Shown one piece after another: positions 27,336-35,537 of a stretch of 64,000 nucleotides of DNA (position 1 is its first letter; each line of letters starts with the position of its first letter). Source of the stretch: Oceanobacillus sp. HTM 045 (GTDB lineage Bacteria > Pseudomonadota > Alphaproteobacteria > Rhodobacterales > Rhodobacteraceae). The notes under the pieces were generated by a model, which worked only from the letters and a program-made list of their open reading frames with translations, had not been told where the DNA came from and ran no database searches. The stretch lies in the NCBI GenBank assembly GCA_009733745.1, contig WNWL01000006.1, positions 248,001-312,000 of the forward strand, read 5' to 3'. A program made the translations under genes and the position numbers.

Positions 27336-28250
27336 CTACTGCAGGATGAAATTCGCTGTGAGGCGCATCTTCGGGACGCGCTCGTCCTCGCGCCGGAGCC
27401 GCCAGAGGGCGCGGTGCTCCATCCAGGGCAGGTCGGGGAACTGTGACTGCCACCTGTTGTGCGAGATCGGCATCTTGTACTCGAGCGGGAAGTCCTCGTC
27501 CTTGGCGAAGCCTTCCAGCGTCTTCTTCGCGAGCTTCTTGGTGTCCTTCGAGGTCATGTGGCTGTTGAGCTTGGTGTCCCAGTTGCGCCAGCGCGCGTCG
27601 CGGGAACTCACGATCAGCCAGTCCTCACCGGTGAAGGGATGCGCGTCCTTGTAGCCGGCGATGGAACTGAGCCGGGTCAGCACTTCCGTCAGCGTGCCGA
27701 GCGTCATGTCGCCGACCGTGACCGAGGTGGAGGCAGCGTCCTCGCCCTCGTCCGCGCCCTTGATCCAGTCGACCACCTTGCCGTCGAGATAGGTGCCGAG
27801 ATCGTGGATCGCGGTCCACTGGTGGACCGGGAAGGACTGCGGCCGCAAGGGCTCCGGCGCGGAGCCTGGGTCGTATAGCCGCCACACGCCCGACGGGCCG
27901 GTGAAGAGGTTCGCGCCCATCCAGGCGAAGTCGTGCCGCAGGTCCTCCCCCTCGGGCAGCTTCGTGCCCCAGGACCGCGGCAGGACCGACTTCTGCAGCG
28001 AGTCGAGCCACCACTTGATGCTGCGCACCGTCTTGTCGTTCTCGCCGCCGGAGCCGAGCCGGTTGATCTCGGCAATGCCCTTCTCGACCAGCATCCCGAC
28101 GAAGCAGGGGTAGCGGTACGGGATGATGTGGTGCAGCGAGAAATTGCCGCCCTTCTTGCCCCCGGTGGTGTGAAAACTCCTGGCGCTCTTGCGCGACGAA
28201 TAGACGACATGTGTCCCTGCCGGGAGAATGACGTTGTCTTCAATGGCCAT
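27336..28250 (-). CDS. Hypothetical protein with HNH-like His motif
   Basis: 304 residues, no signal peptide or membrane span. Near the N-terminus (about 30-55) it has GGKKGGNFSLHHIIPYRYP. The pattern of a loop followed by HHIIPY resembles the first His-containing strand of HNH/treble-clef nucleases, but a full HNH signature is not evident. The remainder is Trp-rich (IKWWLDSL, LPWMEHRALWRLRRE) and of unknown fold. No immunity-like gene is obvious beside it. I do not recognise the family. Confidence 0.6.
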   Translation of the reverse strand: MAIEDNVILPAGTHVVYSSRKSARSFHTTGGKKGGNFSLHHIIPYRYPCFVGMLVEKGIAEINRLGSGGENDKTVRSIKWWLDSLQKSVLPRSWGTKLPEGEDLRHDFAWMGANLFTGPSGVWRLYDPGSAPEPLRPQSFPVHQWTAIHDLGTYLDGKVVDWIKGADEGEDAASTSVTVGDMTLGTLTEVLTRLSSIAGYKDAHPFTGEDWLIVSSRDARWRNWDTKLNSHMTSKDTKKLAKKTLEGFAKDEDFPLEYKMPISHNRWQSQFPDLPWMEHRALWRLRREDERVPKMRLTANFILQ

Positions 28251-28353
28251 CTCAGATCCTTGCGCCCGCGGCGCCCCCGAATGAAGGCGAAGCTACCACG
28301 CACGCCGGGGGTTCGCCATCGAAACGGACACGCATCACGGGAAATCCACCTTC

Positions 28354-28398
28354 CGTGATCGGCCTGCCCGTGATCGTTCTGTCTGTGGTCGGTTCGCC
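28354..28398. repeat. Degenerate 3 x 15 bp tandem repeat after marR stop
   Basis: Three 15 bp units (28354-28368, 28369-28383, 28384-28398) of the form cgtgatcggcctgcc, with drift in the third. They begin 2 bp beyond the stop of the minus-strand MarR gene. Confidence 0.6.
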
Positions 28399-28400
28399 CG

Positions 28401-28850
28401 CTAGAGGCCCGCGAGCGAGAGCAGATCGGCCCGCAGCCCGGCAGGGTCGCCGCTCAGGAGCTCGTCCACCTCGTCATGCACGCGGCGCCAGACGGGCACC
28501 GCCTCCGCCAGCAGATCGGTACCCTCGGGGGTGATCCGCAGACGGCGGCTGCGCCGGTCCTTGTCGTCCGGCAACACCTTCAGCAGGCCCCGCCGCTCCA
28601 GCGGCTTCAGCGCGGCCGTGAGCGTTGTCCGGTCCATCGCGAGAAACGGCGCGAGGTCCTTGATCCGCGGCGGCTCCGGCCGGTTCAGCGCCATCAGGAG
28701 CGAGAATTGCCCGTTGGTCAGGCCGAAGGGGCGCAGCGCGTCGTCGAAGCGCCGCCCCAGAGCCCGCGCCGCGCGCTGGACGTGCAGGCACAGGCAGCGG
28801 TCCCGCACCTCGTGCGTGATTTCGAGCGGGAGGTTTCCGGGCATCTTCAT
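28401..28850 (-). CDS. MarR family transcriptional regulator
   Basis: 149-residue winged-helix dimer. The HTH covers about residues 55-100 (PPRIKDLAPFLAMDRTTLTAAL), with the wing at LKVLPDDKDRRSRRLRIT. A Cys-rich start (RDRCLCLHVQRAA) could be redox-sensitive. It is divergent from the BNR-propeller gene, with a TTGACATCAA palindrome between them, so it probably represses itself and perhaps that gene. The unknown gene at 27336-28250 is downstream on the same strand. Confidence 0.9.
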   Translation of the reverse strand: MKMPGNLPLEITHEVRDRCLCLHVQRAARALGRRFDDALRPFGLTNGQFSLLMALNRPEPPRIKDLAPFLAMDRTTLTAALKPLERRGLLKVLPDDKDRRSRRLRITPEGTDLLAEAVPVWRRVHDEVDELLSGDPAGLRADLLSLAGL

Positions 28851-28862
28851 CGTTCAAATATG

Positions 28863-28872
28863 TTGACATCAA
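28863..28872. promoter_or_regulatory. Candidate MarR operator
   Basis: TTGACATCAA, a perfect inverted repeat (TTGA-CA-TCAA) 12 bp upstream of the marR start in the 100 bp divergent gap. Position is right for autoregulation; binding is inferred. Confidence 0.4.
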
Positions 28873-28957
28873 CCTTACAGTCAAGAACCATCGCATCGCC
28901 ATCCGGGCCGGCGAGTCGGTTCATCTCCTCGCGGCCCATAGCACGGGAATGCTCGAT

Positions 28958-30040
28958 ATGACCCAACCGACACGCCTGCTCGTCGGGACGAAGAAGGGGC
29001 TGTTCCTGCTGGACAGCGATGCGGACCGCTCCGAATGGTCGCTCAGGGGGCCGTTCTGCGAGACTTGGCCGATCAACCACGCGGTCGCACATCCGGAGAC
29101 GGGCGTGATCCATGCCGGGGGCGGGAACGAGTGGTTCGGGCCGGCGGTCTGGACCTCGCCGGATGGCGGCACGTCGTGGAGCCATTCCAGCGAGGGGATT
29201 GCCTACCCGGAGGGGCAGGAGCCGGTGGACACGGTCTGGAGCCTCGCCGCGGCGAACGGGCACATCTGGGCCGGAGTGAAGCCGGCGGGCCTGTTCCGGA
29301 GCGAGGATGGCGGGACGCGCTGGTCGCTTGTCGATGGGCTCCAGCAGGAGCCGACGCGGGACCGTTGGATGCCGGGCGGGGCGGGGCTGATCCTGCATCA
29401 CATCCTGCTTCACCCGGATGACCCGGAGCAGCTCTGGATCGGCATTTCCGCCGCCGGTGTGTTCCATACCGCCGATGGCGGGGCGACGTGGGAGCCGCGC
29501 AACCGGGGCACGCGGCAGGACTACGCGCCGGAGGAACATCGCTACGCGGAGGTCGGGCAGTGCGTCCACTCCATCGTGATGGCGGCGGGAATGCCGGACC
29601 GGCTCTACCAGCAGAACCATTGCGGCATGTACCGCAGCGACGACGCAGGGCGGAACTGGGAGAGCATCGAGGCGGGCCTGCCCTCCACCTTCGGCTTCCC
29701 CGCCGCGGCGCACCCGTCGGACCCGGAGACGCTCTACCTTTTCCCGCTCAACGGCGACCAGGCGGGCCGCTATGCGCCGGACGGGGCGGCGGCGGTCTGG
29801 CGCACGACCGACGGCGGCAGGACATGGGCGGCCTTCCGCGAGGGGCTGCCGCAGGAGAACGCCTACATGACGGTCTGGCGGCAGGCCATGGCGACGGATC
29901 GTTGCGACCCGGCCGGGGTCTATTTCGGCACCACCTCCGGCGCGCTCTACGCCAGCGCGGACGGGGGCGAGAGCTGGACGGCAATCGCGGAGCACCTGCC
30001 CTCGATCACCTCGGTCGAAACCACCCATGCCCTCGCCTGA
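28958..30040 (+). CDS. BNR/Asp-box beta-propeller protein (sialidase-like fold, WD40/YVTN type)
   Basis: About 360 residues with repeated Asp-box motifs such as SPDGGTSW, SEDGGTRW, TADGGATW, SDDAGRNW, TTDGGRTW and SADGGESW. No signal peptide, so cytoplasmic. The conserved stretch GPFCETWPINHAV and GGGNEWFGPAVW belongs to a bacterial family annotated as glycosyl hydrolase or exo-alpha-sialidase; no sialidase catalytic residues are evident. The start at 28958 has GGGA at the right distance; ATG at 28949 is also in frame. Its end overlaps the sulfur-carrier gene by 14 bp. Confidence 0.8.
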   Translation: MTQPTRLLVGTKKGLFLLDSDADRSEWSLRGPFCETWPINHAVAHPETGVIHAGGGNEWFGPAVWTSPDGGTSWSHSSEGIAYPEGQEPVDTVWSLAAANGHIWAGVKPAGLFRSEDGGTRWSLVDGLQQEPTRDRWMPGGAGLILHHILLHPDDPEQLWIGISAAGVFHTADGGATWEPRNRGTRQDYAPEEHRYAEVGQCVHSIVMAAGMPDRLYQQNHCGMYRSDDAGRNWESIEAGLPSTFGFPAAAHPSDPETLYLFPLNGDQAGRYAPDGAAAVWRTTDGGRTWAAFREGLPQENAYMTVWRQAMATDRCDPAGVYFGTTSGALYASADGGESWTAIAEHLPSITSVETTHALA

Positions 30041-30323
30041 AGGAGCGCCGGAGACGGTTCCGGTACGGGTCACCCTGCCCCGCGCGCTGCTGCAGCTGTT
30101 CGACGGCGCACCCTCCGCCGTGGAGCTGGAGGCGGCGACGGTAGGCGGGGCGATGGACGCGCTCGACGCCCGCTGGCCGGGGATGCGCGACCGGCTCTGC
30201 GACAGCCGGCCGGCCATCCGCAAGCACATCAATGTCTTCCTCGACGGCAGGCGGGTGACGCTCGACACCCCGCTCTATCCCGGCGCGGAGGTGCATGTGC
30301 TGACGGCGATCAGCGGGGGGTGA
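30027..30323 (+). CDS. MoaD/ThiS family sulfur-carrier-like protein
   Basis: 98 residues with a beta-grasp pattern: VPVRVTLPRALLQLF at the start, HINVFLDGRRV mid-way, and the C-terminal ISGG. The exposed Gly-Gly tail is the site adenylated and thiocarboxylated in MoaD, ThiS and CysO. It overlaps the BNR-propeller gene by 14 bp, so the two are translated together. No molybdopterin, thiamine or cysteine-synthesis gene is adjacent, so its acceptor is unknown. Confidence 0.85.
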   Translation: MPSPEGAPETVPVRVTLPRALLQLFDGAPSAVELEAATVGGAMDALDARWPGMRDRLCDSRPAIRKHINVFLDGRRVTLDTPLYPGAEVHVLTAISGG

Positions 30324-30454
30324 CAGGAGGCAACCAGGTGGTTGCAAGGTTGCAACCGGCGTAAGTCGATGAATTATATTGATAAAAGTGTTAACGGCGG
30401 GAATTGCGTTGCAACCGCCCGCCACAGCATCGTTCGGGCGCAGAAGGGCGCCCC

Positions 30455-30631
30455 GACCTGCTGCAGCACGCGCGTACAGCGCGGGCCACGTCCAGCCCTC
30501 CCCGGAGCCGGGCGTTCTCTGACGCTGCAAACGGCTCGGAGTACGGGAGGGATTGCAGGCATAAATCAAGCAGACCCGAAGCAGCACCACGCCCGTCCAG
30601 GGCCGGTCGTTACCCTTTGCGCTCACCGTGT
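30455..30631 (-). repeat. Structured intergenic repeat, copy 4 (reverse)
   Basis: Reverse-oriented copy of the element first seen at 6535. It belongs to a subfamily whose core reads TTGCAGCGTCAGAGAACG before the GCCCGG stem. The outer arms match less well than in copy 1. It lies between convergent genes with copy 5. Confidence 0.8.
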
Positions 30632-30676
30632 TGGTCTTGGGGAGGTATTCTGCGGCCCGTGTGGTCGTGTGGCGCT

Positions 30677-30853
30677 CCGACCAACCCCAGCCCGGGCGAC
30701 CAGCCCGGGCCACGTCCGGCCCTCCCCCGGGCCGGGCGTTCTCTGACGCTGCAAATGGCTCCGAGGGCGGGAGGGGGTGCGGGGATAAACCAAGCAGACC
30801 CCACGAAGCACCACGCCCGACCAGGGCCGGTCGTTGCCCTTTGCGCTCACCGT
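30677..30853 (-). repeat. Structured intergenic repeat, copy 5 (reverse)
   Basis: Complete reverse copy about 222 bp from copy 4. It has the closing inverted repeat GCCCGGGC-GACCA-GCCCGGGC, the strong hairpin, and outer arms matching at 14 of 16 positions. The rest of the gap 30324-30896 holds an AT-rich stretch with GTTAACG at 30384-30399 and no gene. Confidence 0.83.
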
Positions 30854-30896
30854 CGACGGTCAGAAATGGCGCGCGGAAACCGCCCGCCCGCCTAGG

Positions 30897-31793
30897 TCAG
30901 CCGCAGCCGTTGGCCGCCGCCTTGATAGGGCGCGGTTCGATACCGAGGGCCTGGCAGACCGTGTAGGGCAGGTCCGGGTTGTTGAGGGTGTAGATGTGGA
31001 GATGCTCCACCCCCTCCTCGATCAGCTCGTCGCACTGCTCGGCGCAGATCGCCGTCGAGAGCAGCGCCGTGGCGTCGTAGTCCTCGGCGTTGGTGTAGGC
31101 CTTGTCCATCCACTCCGGCACGGAGGCGCCGCAGCGCCCGGCGAAGCGGCAGGTCTTGTCGTAGTCCTCGATCGGCAGGATGCCCGGCACGATCGGCGCG
31201 GTGATCCCGGCATCGGCGCAGCGGTCGCGGAAGCGCAGGAAGGTCTCGTTCTCGAAGAAGAACTGGGTGATCGCACCCTTCGCGCCCGCATCGAGCTTGC
31301 GCTTGAGGTTGTCGATGTCGGCCTCGGGGCTCTCGGCCTCCGGATGGGTCTCCGGGTAGGCGGCGACCCAGATCTCGAACTGGTTCAGCCCGGCGAGCCC
31401 GGCGACGAGTTCCGCGGCGCTGGCGAAGCCCTCGGGATGCGGCGTGAACTTCTCCTGCCCGCCCGGCGGGTCGCCGCGCAGCGCGACGATGCGGCGGCAG
31501 CCGAGCTTGGCATAGGCCCGCGCGACCTGGAGCACGTCGTGCTTCGAGGCGGCGACGCAGGTCAGGTGCCCGGCCACGTCGAGCCGCGCCCGTTCGCGCA
31601 CCGCGAGGATGGCCGACAGCGTCCGCTCGCGCGTGGTGCCGCCCGCGCCATAGGTGACCGACACGAAATCCGGCCCCAGCGGCGCGAGGCGCTCGACCGA
31701 GTTCCACAGCCGCTGCGACGCGGCCGGGGACGCGGGCGGGAAGAACTCGAACGAGATGCTGGCCCGCCTGGCGGACGTGTCGGCAGATGACAT
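30897..31793 (-). CDS. metF: Methylenetetrahydrofolate reductase
   Basis: Flavoprotein that reduces 5,10-methylene-THF to 5-methyl-THF (or the reverse in methyl oxidation). 298 residues with SFEFFPP near the start, SVTYGAGGT and RGDPPGG, all typical of MetF. Start at 31793 has AAAGG upstream and places SFEFFPP at the N-terminus. Divergent from the other one-carbon genes; a second, shorter homologue lies at 32368. Cofactor specificity cannot be told. Confidence 0.93.
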   Translation of the reverse strand: MSSADTSARRASISFEFFPPASPAASQRLWNSVERLAPLGPDFVSVTYGAGGTTRERTLSAILAVRERARLDVAGHLTCVAASKHDVLQVARAYAKLGCRRIVALRGDPPGGQEKFTPHPEGFASAAELVAGLAGLNQFEIWVAAYPETHPEAESPEADIDNLKRKLDAGAKGAITQFFFENETFLRFRDRCADAGITAPIVPGILPIEDYDKTCRFAGRCGASVPEWMDKAYTNAEDYDATALLSTAICAEQCDELIEEGVEHLHIYTLNNPDLPYTVCQALGIEPRPIKAAANGCG

Positions 31794-32008
31794 CGGAGAC
31801 CTTTCAACGCGGGCGCGGGCAGAAAGGCGCCGCGCTTCCTCATTCATACTTGATGGAATGCGACCTTTCAACTGGTGGAAACGACACGATCTGACGCATA
31901 TCCATGTCGCAGATGTGTTATTCGACGTCGCCCGGAAAAGGCCGGGGCCGCCCCGCCGCGCGTAATTGTTCGCTGAGACGGCAGCACGTTCGTTCGAGGG
32001 ATAGCGAC

Positions 32009-32308
32009 ATGGCGCAGATGACGGTGGTCTACTGGCGGGACATCCCGGCGCAGGTTATCGTCAAGCAGGGCCGGAAGGCGGCCAAGCGCCAGCTTCCCGA
32101 GCGTTTCGAGCAGGCCATCGACCGCTGCGCCATGAAGATCGGCGCGCGCGACACGGACGCCTACCTCGCCGAGTGGCGCAAGGGCGACCCGGTCGATGTC
32201 GAGGGCGACATGGAGGAGGCCGCGGAGCGCGAGGCGGCGCGGCTGGAGACGGAATTCGACACGGCGCGGATCAAGGCGCTGATCGACAACGGCGGCTGGG
32301 CCGCCTGA
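32009..32308 (+). CDS. Virulence-factor domain protein (PF13769-like)
   Basis: 99 residues (MAQMTVVYWRDIPAQVIVKQ) that I recognise as the short family called virulence factor in alphaproteobacteria, found beside methylene-THF reductase and methyltransferase genes. The name is historic and gives no function. Charged, soluble, no signal. It is first in a same-strand run: 59 bp to the MTHFR homologue, then the corrinoid methyltransferase. Context points to a part in methyl-group metabolism. Confidence 0.8.
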   Translation: MAQMTVVYWRDIPAQVIVKQGRKAAKRQLPERFEQAIDRCAMKIGARDTDAYLAEWRKGDPVDVEGDMEEAAEREAARLETEFDTARIKALIDNGGWAA

Positions 32309-32367
32309 ATACGGGTGCGGCGCGAGCCGCGGATGCTGTGACTGCTGGTCTGAAAGGGCAAGGGACC

Positions 32368-33309
32368 ATGGGCAACATCTTCGACTTCTTCTCGCGCAAG
32401 CGGGCCGACGACGCGCCGAAGGGCACTTCGGCCGAGATGGCCGCGCTGCTCGACGGCTTCTCCATCGAGGTGATGCCGCGCACCGCCGAGAAGGTGGAGG
32501 ATTTCCGCGCCATCCTGCCTAAGGGTACAAGGGTCTACATCGCCCATATCGAGGGCACCCCGATCGAGGAGATGGTCGCGACCGCGAAGCGCCTGGCGGA
32601 CGAGGGCTTCCCCGTCATGCCGCATTTCCCGGCCCGGATCATCCGCGACAAGGCCACGCTGGCCGACTGGATCGCGCGCTACCAGGGCGAGGCCGGCGTC
32701 GACCAGGCGCTGCTCCTCGCGGGCGGCGTGGACGAGCCGCACGGCGATTTCCACTGCTCGATGCAGCTGATGGAGACCGGCCTTTTCGACCAGGCGGGCT
32801 TCCGCCGCCTGCACGTGGCCGGCCACCCGGAGGGCAACCGCGACATCGACCCCGATGGCGGCGACCGGGCCGTGATGGAGGCGCTGCGCTGGAAGCAGGC
32901 CTTCGCCGAGCGCACCGATGCCGAGATGGCGCTGGCGACCCAGTTCTGCTTCGAGGCCGCGCCGGTGATCGCCTGGGCCGACCGGCTCCGCACGGAGGGC
33001 ATCTCGCTGCCGATCCATATCGGCGTTGCGGGCCCGGCGAAGCTGCAGACCATGATCAAGTTCGCCATGACCTGCGGCGTCGGTCCGTCGATCCGGGTGC
33101 TGCAGCGCCGGGCGAAGGACGTGGCGAAGCTGGTGCTGCCCTTCACGCCGGAGGAATTCCTGCGCGACCTCGCCGCCCACAAGGCCGCGCATCCGGGTTT
33201 CAACATCACCAACGTCCACTTCTTCCCGCTCGGCGGGATCAAGAAGACCGCCGAGTTCACCGACGAGTTCGGCGCCGTCCGGCCGGCGGCGCGTTCCGCC
33301 ACGGCCTGA
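32368..33309 (+). CDS. Methylenetetrahydrofolate reductase family protein
   Basis: 313 residues of the MetF fold, divergent from the metF at 30897: it has FSIEVMPRT and YIAHIEGTP in place of SFEFFPP, LLLAGGVDEPHGDF in the folate/flavin region, and PFTPEEFLRDLA late. Good ribosome site (AAGGGA, 4 bp). Having two different homologues beside a methyl-THF:corrinoid methyltransferase suggests this one works in methyl-group oxidation, not methionine synthesis (inference). Confidence 0.85.
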   Translation: MGNIFDFFSRKRADDAPKGTSAEMAALLDGFSIEVMPRTAEKVEDFRAILPKGTRVYIAHIEGTPIEEMVATAKRLADEGFPVMPHFPARIIRDKATLADWIARYQGEAGVDQALLLAGGVDEPHGDFHCSMQLMETGLFDQAGFRRLHVAGHPEGNRDIDPDGGDRAVMEALRWKQAFAERTDAEMALATQFCFEAAPVIAWADRLRTEGISLPIHIGVAGPAKLQTMIKFAMTCGVGPSIRVLQRRAKDVAKLVLPFTPEEFLRDLAAHKAAHPGFNITNVHFFPLGGIKKTAEFTDEFGAVRPAARSATA

Positions 33310-33378
33310 GACCGCACCGGACGACCTGAAGCAAAAGGACGCGCGCCGGGGAGGCGTGCCAGAGGGGATATCGCCGCC

Positions 33379-34437
33379 ATGACCCGCACCGTCGTCGAGT
33401 CGAAGACGAAAACCGCCATCATCGGGTTCGATCAGCCGTTCTGCGTGATCGGCGAGCGGATCAACCCGACCGGCCGCAAGAAGCTGGCCGCCGAGCTGGA
33501 GGCGGGCAATTTCGAGACGGTGAAGAAGGACGCGCTGGAGCAGGTCGCCTGTGGCGCGACCGTGCTCGATGTCAACGCGGGCGTGGTCTACAACTCCAAC
33601 CCCAACCCGAACGAGACCGAGCCGCCGCTGATGCGCCAGATGATCGAGCTGGTGCAGGGGCTGGTGGACGTGCCGCTCTGCATCGACTCGTCGGTTCCCG
33701 GCGCGCTGCAGGTGGGCCTCGAGACCTGCGAGGGCCGGCCGCTGCTGAACTCCGTCACCGGCGAGGAGGAGCGGCTGGAGCTCGTCCTGCCGCTGGTGAA
33801 GAAGTACAACGTGCCGGTGGTGGCGATCTCGAACGACGACACCGGGATCTCCGAGGACCCGGACGTGCGCTTCGAGGTGGCGAAGAAGATCGTCCAGCGC
33901 GCGGCCGATTTCGGCATCCCGGCGCATGACATCGTGGTCGACCCGCTGGTCATGCCGATCGGCGCCATGGCGACGGCGGGCCAGCAGGTCTTCGCCCTCG
34001 TGCGCCGGCTGCGCGACGAGCTGGGCGTGAACACCACCTGCGGTGCCTCGAACATCTCCTTCGGCCTGCCGAACCGGCACGGAATCAACAACGCCTTCCT
34101 GCCGATGGCCGCCGCCGCCGGCATGACCTCGGCGATCATGAACCCGGTGAGCCAGGGCGTCTCGGCCAAGAAGCTGGCCGAGAAGGTGGAGGAACTGGCC
34201 GGGCTCGGCATCGCGATCCCCGAGGGCATGGACCCCGAGGCGCTGGCCCAGGCGCTCGGGCTCGGCTCGACCAAGGCGACGCCGTCGAAGGAGATCGAGG
34301 CGATCCGCGCCGCGAACTTCCTGCTGAACAACGATCCGAACGGCGGGGAGTGGATCAAGGCCAACCGTGCGCCCAGCGCCGAGGGAGCCGAGGGCGCCCG
34401 CGGCGCCCGCGAGGGACGCCGCCGCCGCCGGGCGTGA
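33379..34437 (+). CDS. Methyltetrahydrofolate:corrinoid methyltransferase
   Basis: 352-residue pterin-binding TIM barrel that moves methyl groups between THF and a corrinoid protein. Motifs: FCVIGERINPTGRKKL, VLDVNAGV, CIDSSVP, and DPLVMPIG. The last 30 residues are Ala/Gly/Arg-rich (RRRRRA). The RACo-like activator needed to re-reduce the cobalt is at 39516, which supports a shared system, although the corrinoid protein and a first methyltransferase (MttB-type) are not in this window. Confidence 0.9.
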   Translation: MTRTVVESKTKTAIIGFDQPFCVIGERINPTGRKKLAAELEAGNFETVKKDALEQVACGATVLDVNAGVVYNSNPNPNETEPPLMRQMIELVQGLVDVPLCIDSSVPGALQVGLETCEGRPLLNSVTGEEERLELVLPLVKKYNVPVVAISNDDTGISEDPDVRFEVAKKIVQRAADFGIPAHDIVVDPLVMPIGAMATAGQQVFALVRRLRDELGVNTTCGASNISFGLPNRHGINNAFLPMAAAAGMTSAIMNPVSQGVSAKKLAEKVEELAGLGIAIPEGMDPEALAQALGLGSTKATPSKEIEAIRAANFLLNNDPNGGEWIKANRAPSAEGAEGARGAREGRRRRRA

Positions 34438-34448
34438 CCTGCATCGGT

Positions 34449-34466
34449 GTGCTCAAGGTTGAGCAC
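34449..34466. promoter_or_regulatory. 18 bp palindrome after the methyltransferase gene
   Basis: GTGCTCAAGGTTGAGCAC, perfect 8-2-8 inverted repeat 12 bp beyond the stop. No T-run follows, so it may be a protein site or a transcript-end hairpin. Confidence 0.4.
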
Positions 34467-34552
34467 TCCGCAAACCACTGAAATCGCTGGCCAAAAGTGT
34501 TAACGCGCATGGGGACACCGTGCGCGTTCCTTGTTTCAGAAGATTCGGAGCA

Positions 34553-34730
34553 CCCCGATCAGCCGCAGCACGCGCGTCCAGCGCGGGCCACGCCCGGCCC
34601 TTCCCCAGGCCGGGCGTTCTCGGACGCTGCAAAGGGATCAGAGATCGGGGGGACTTGCCAGTATAAACCAAGCACCCCCTTCCGAAGCACCACGCCCGAC
34701 CAGGGCCGGGCGTGTCCCTCCGCGCGGACC
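34553..34730 (-). repeat. Structured intergenic repeat, copy 6 (reverse)
   Basis: Single reverse copy filling most of the gap between convergent genes. Outer arms match with one mismatch, the central hairpin is intact, and the GCCCGGGC closing repeat has been lost. A GTTAACG motif lies 45 bp before it (34493-34508). Confidence 0.83.
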
Positions 34731-34751
34731 GGATGCGGAAGCTGAAGCCCC

Positions 34752-35468
34752 CTACCCCGCCGCCTGCTGCATCTCCGCCCCGTACTCGTCGCGCAGGCGG
34801 ACCCAGCTCATGATCCCCGCCGCCTCGTTCCGGCCCTCGGCGGCGAGGTCGAGCAGTTGGAACACCGGCAGGGCCGGGTCGAGCCCGCGGGCATAGGTCG
34901 AGTAGCGGTACATCACCTGCCCGTCCGCCCCCTTCGTGAAGCTGGACAGCCCCGGCATCTCCGGCCCCGGCGCGCCGCCGGGCCGGTAGTTGTAGACCGC
35001 CTCGGCGAGACCGTCCGCCGGCAGGGTCACGCCGAAATCGGCGTTGAAATCCGTGCCCCCGGAGGACGCGAAGGGCGTCTCCCAGCCGAGCCGTTTGCGG
35101 AACGCTTCCAGCCTCGGCCAGGGCGCCCGCGCGACCGCGACAAGCGCTGTGGCGGCGGCGGCTAGATGGGGCAGCACGCGGTCGATCCCGTCCATGACCA
35201 GCGAGCAGGACCGGCAGCCCCGCTCCCATTCCGGCGGGAACATGAAGTGGTAGACGAGAAGCTGGGAATGCGGGCCAAACAGGTCCGCCAGCGTCCACGC
35301 GCCCGCGCCGGTCTCGAAGGTGTACCGCTTCGTGACCGGGACGGGCGGCAGGGCGCGGCGCTCGGCGGAGAGCGCGTCGCGGCGGCGGTTCAGGTCCTTT
35401 TCCTTCTCGAGCAACGCGAGGCGGGCCTTGAGGTGGGCGTCGTCGCGTGCGGCGGGATGGGCGTGCAT
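34752..35468 (-). CDS. DUF899 family thioredoxin-like protein
   Basis: 238 residues of the DUF899 family (LADLFGPHSQLLVYHFMF, then CRSCSLVMDGI). The C-x-x-C-like CRSC motif lies where thioredoxin-fold proteins have their redox cysteines, so a dithiol role is possible. No signal peptide. A perfect GTTAACC-TGAT-GGTTAAC palindrome sits just upstream of its start, which is the main regulatory clue. Function of the family is not established. Confidence 0.85.
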   Translation of the reverse strand: MHAHPAARDDAHLKARLALLEKEKDLNRRRDALSAERRALPPVPVTKRYTFETGAGAWTLADLFGPHSQLLVYHFMFPPEWERGCRSCSLVMDGIDRVLPHLAAAATALVAVARAPWPRLEAFRKRLGWETPFASSGGTDFNADFGVTLPADGLAEAVYNYRPGGAPGPEMPGLSSFTKGADGQVMYRYSTYARGLDPALPVFQLLDLAAEGRNEAAGIMSWVRLRDEYGAEMQQAAG

Positions 35469-35485
35469 CGTGGTCTCCGATTCTT

Positions 35486-35503
35486 GTTAACCTGATGGTT
35501 AAC
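35486..35503. promoter_or_regulatory. Candidate operator upstream of DUF899 gene
   Basis: Perfect 7-4-7 inverted repeat GTTAACC-TGAT-GGTTAAC, 18 bp before the DUF899 start. It lies over the likely promoter, which suits repression, possibly by the XRE regulator encoded next door or by an ArsR-type protein elsewhere. Confidence 0.5.
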
Positions 35504-35537
35504 TTAAATCGGACATCACGGCGGCGCAAGCACGGTG

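Noticed and set aside
28863-28872. FNR/CRP-type site (TTGA...TCAA)
   Set aside because: The half-sites are separated by only 2 bp, not the spacing required for FNR or CRP.
34531-34896. Open frames inside the structured repeats (also at 6559-6846, 30404-30895, 42543-43211)
   Set aside because: Their similar peptides come from the shared repeat DNA read in several frames; no frame is favoured and none has a ribosome site.
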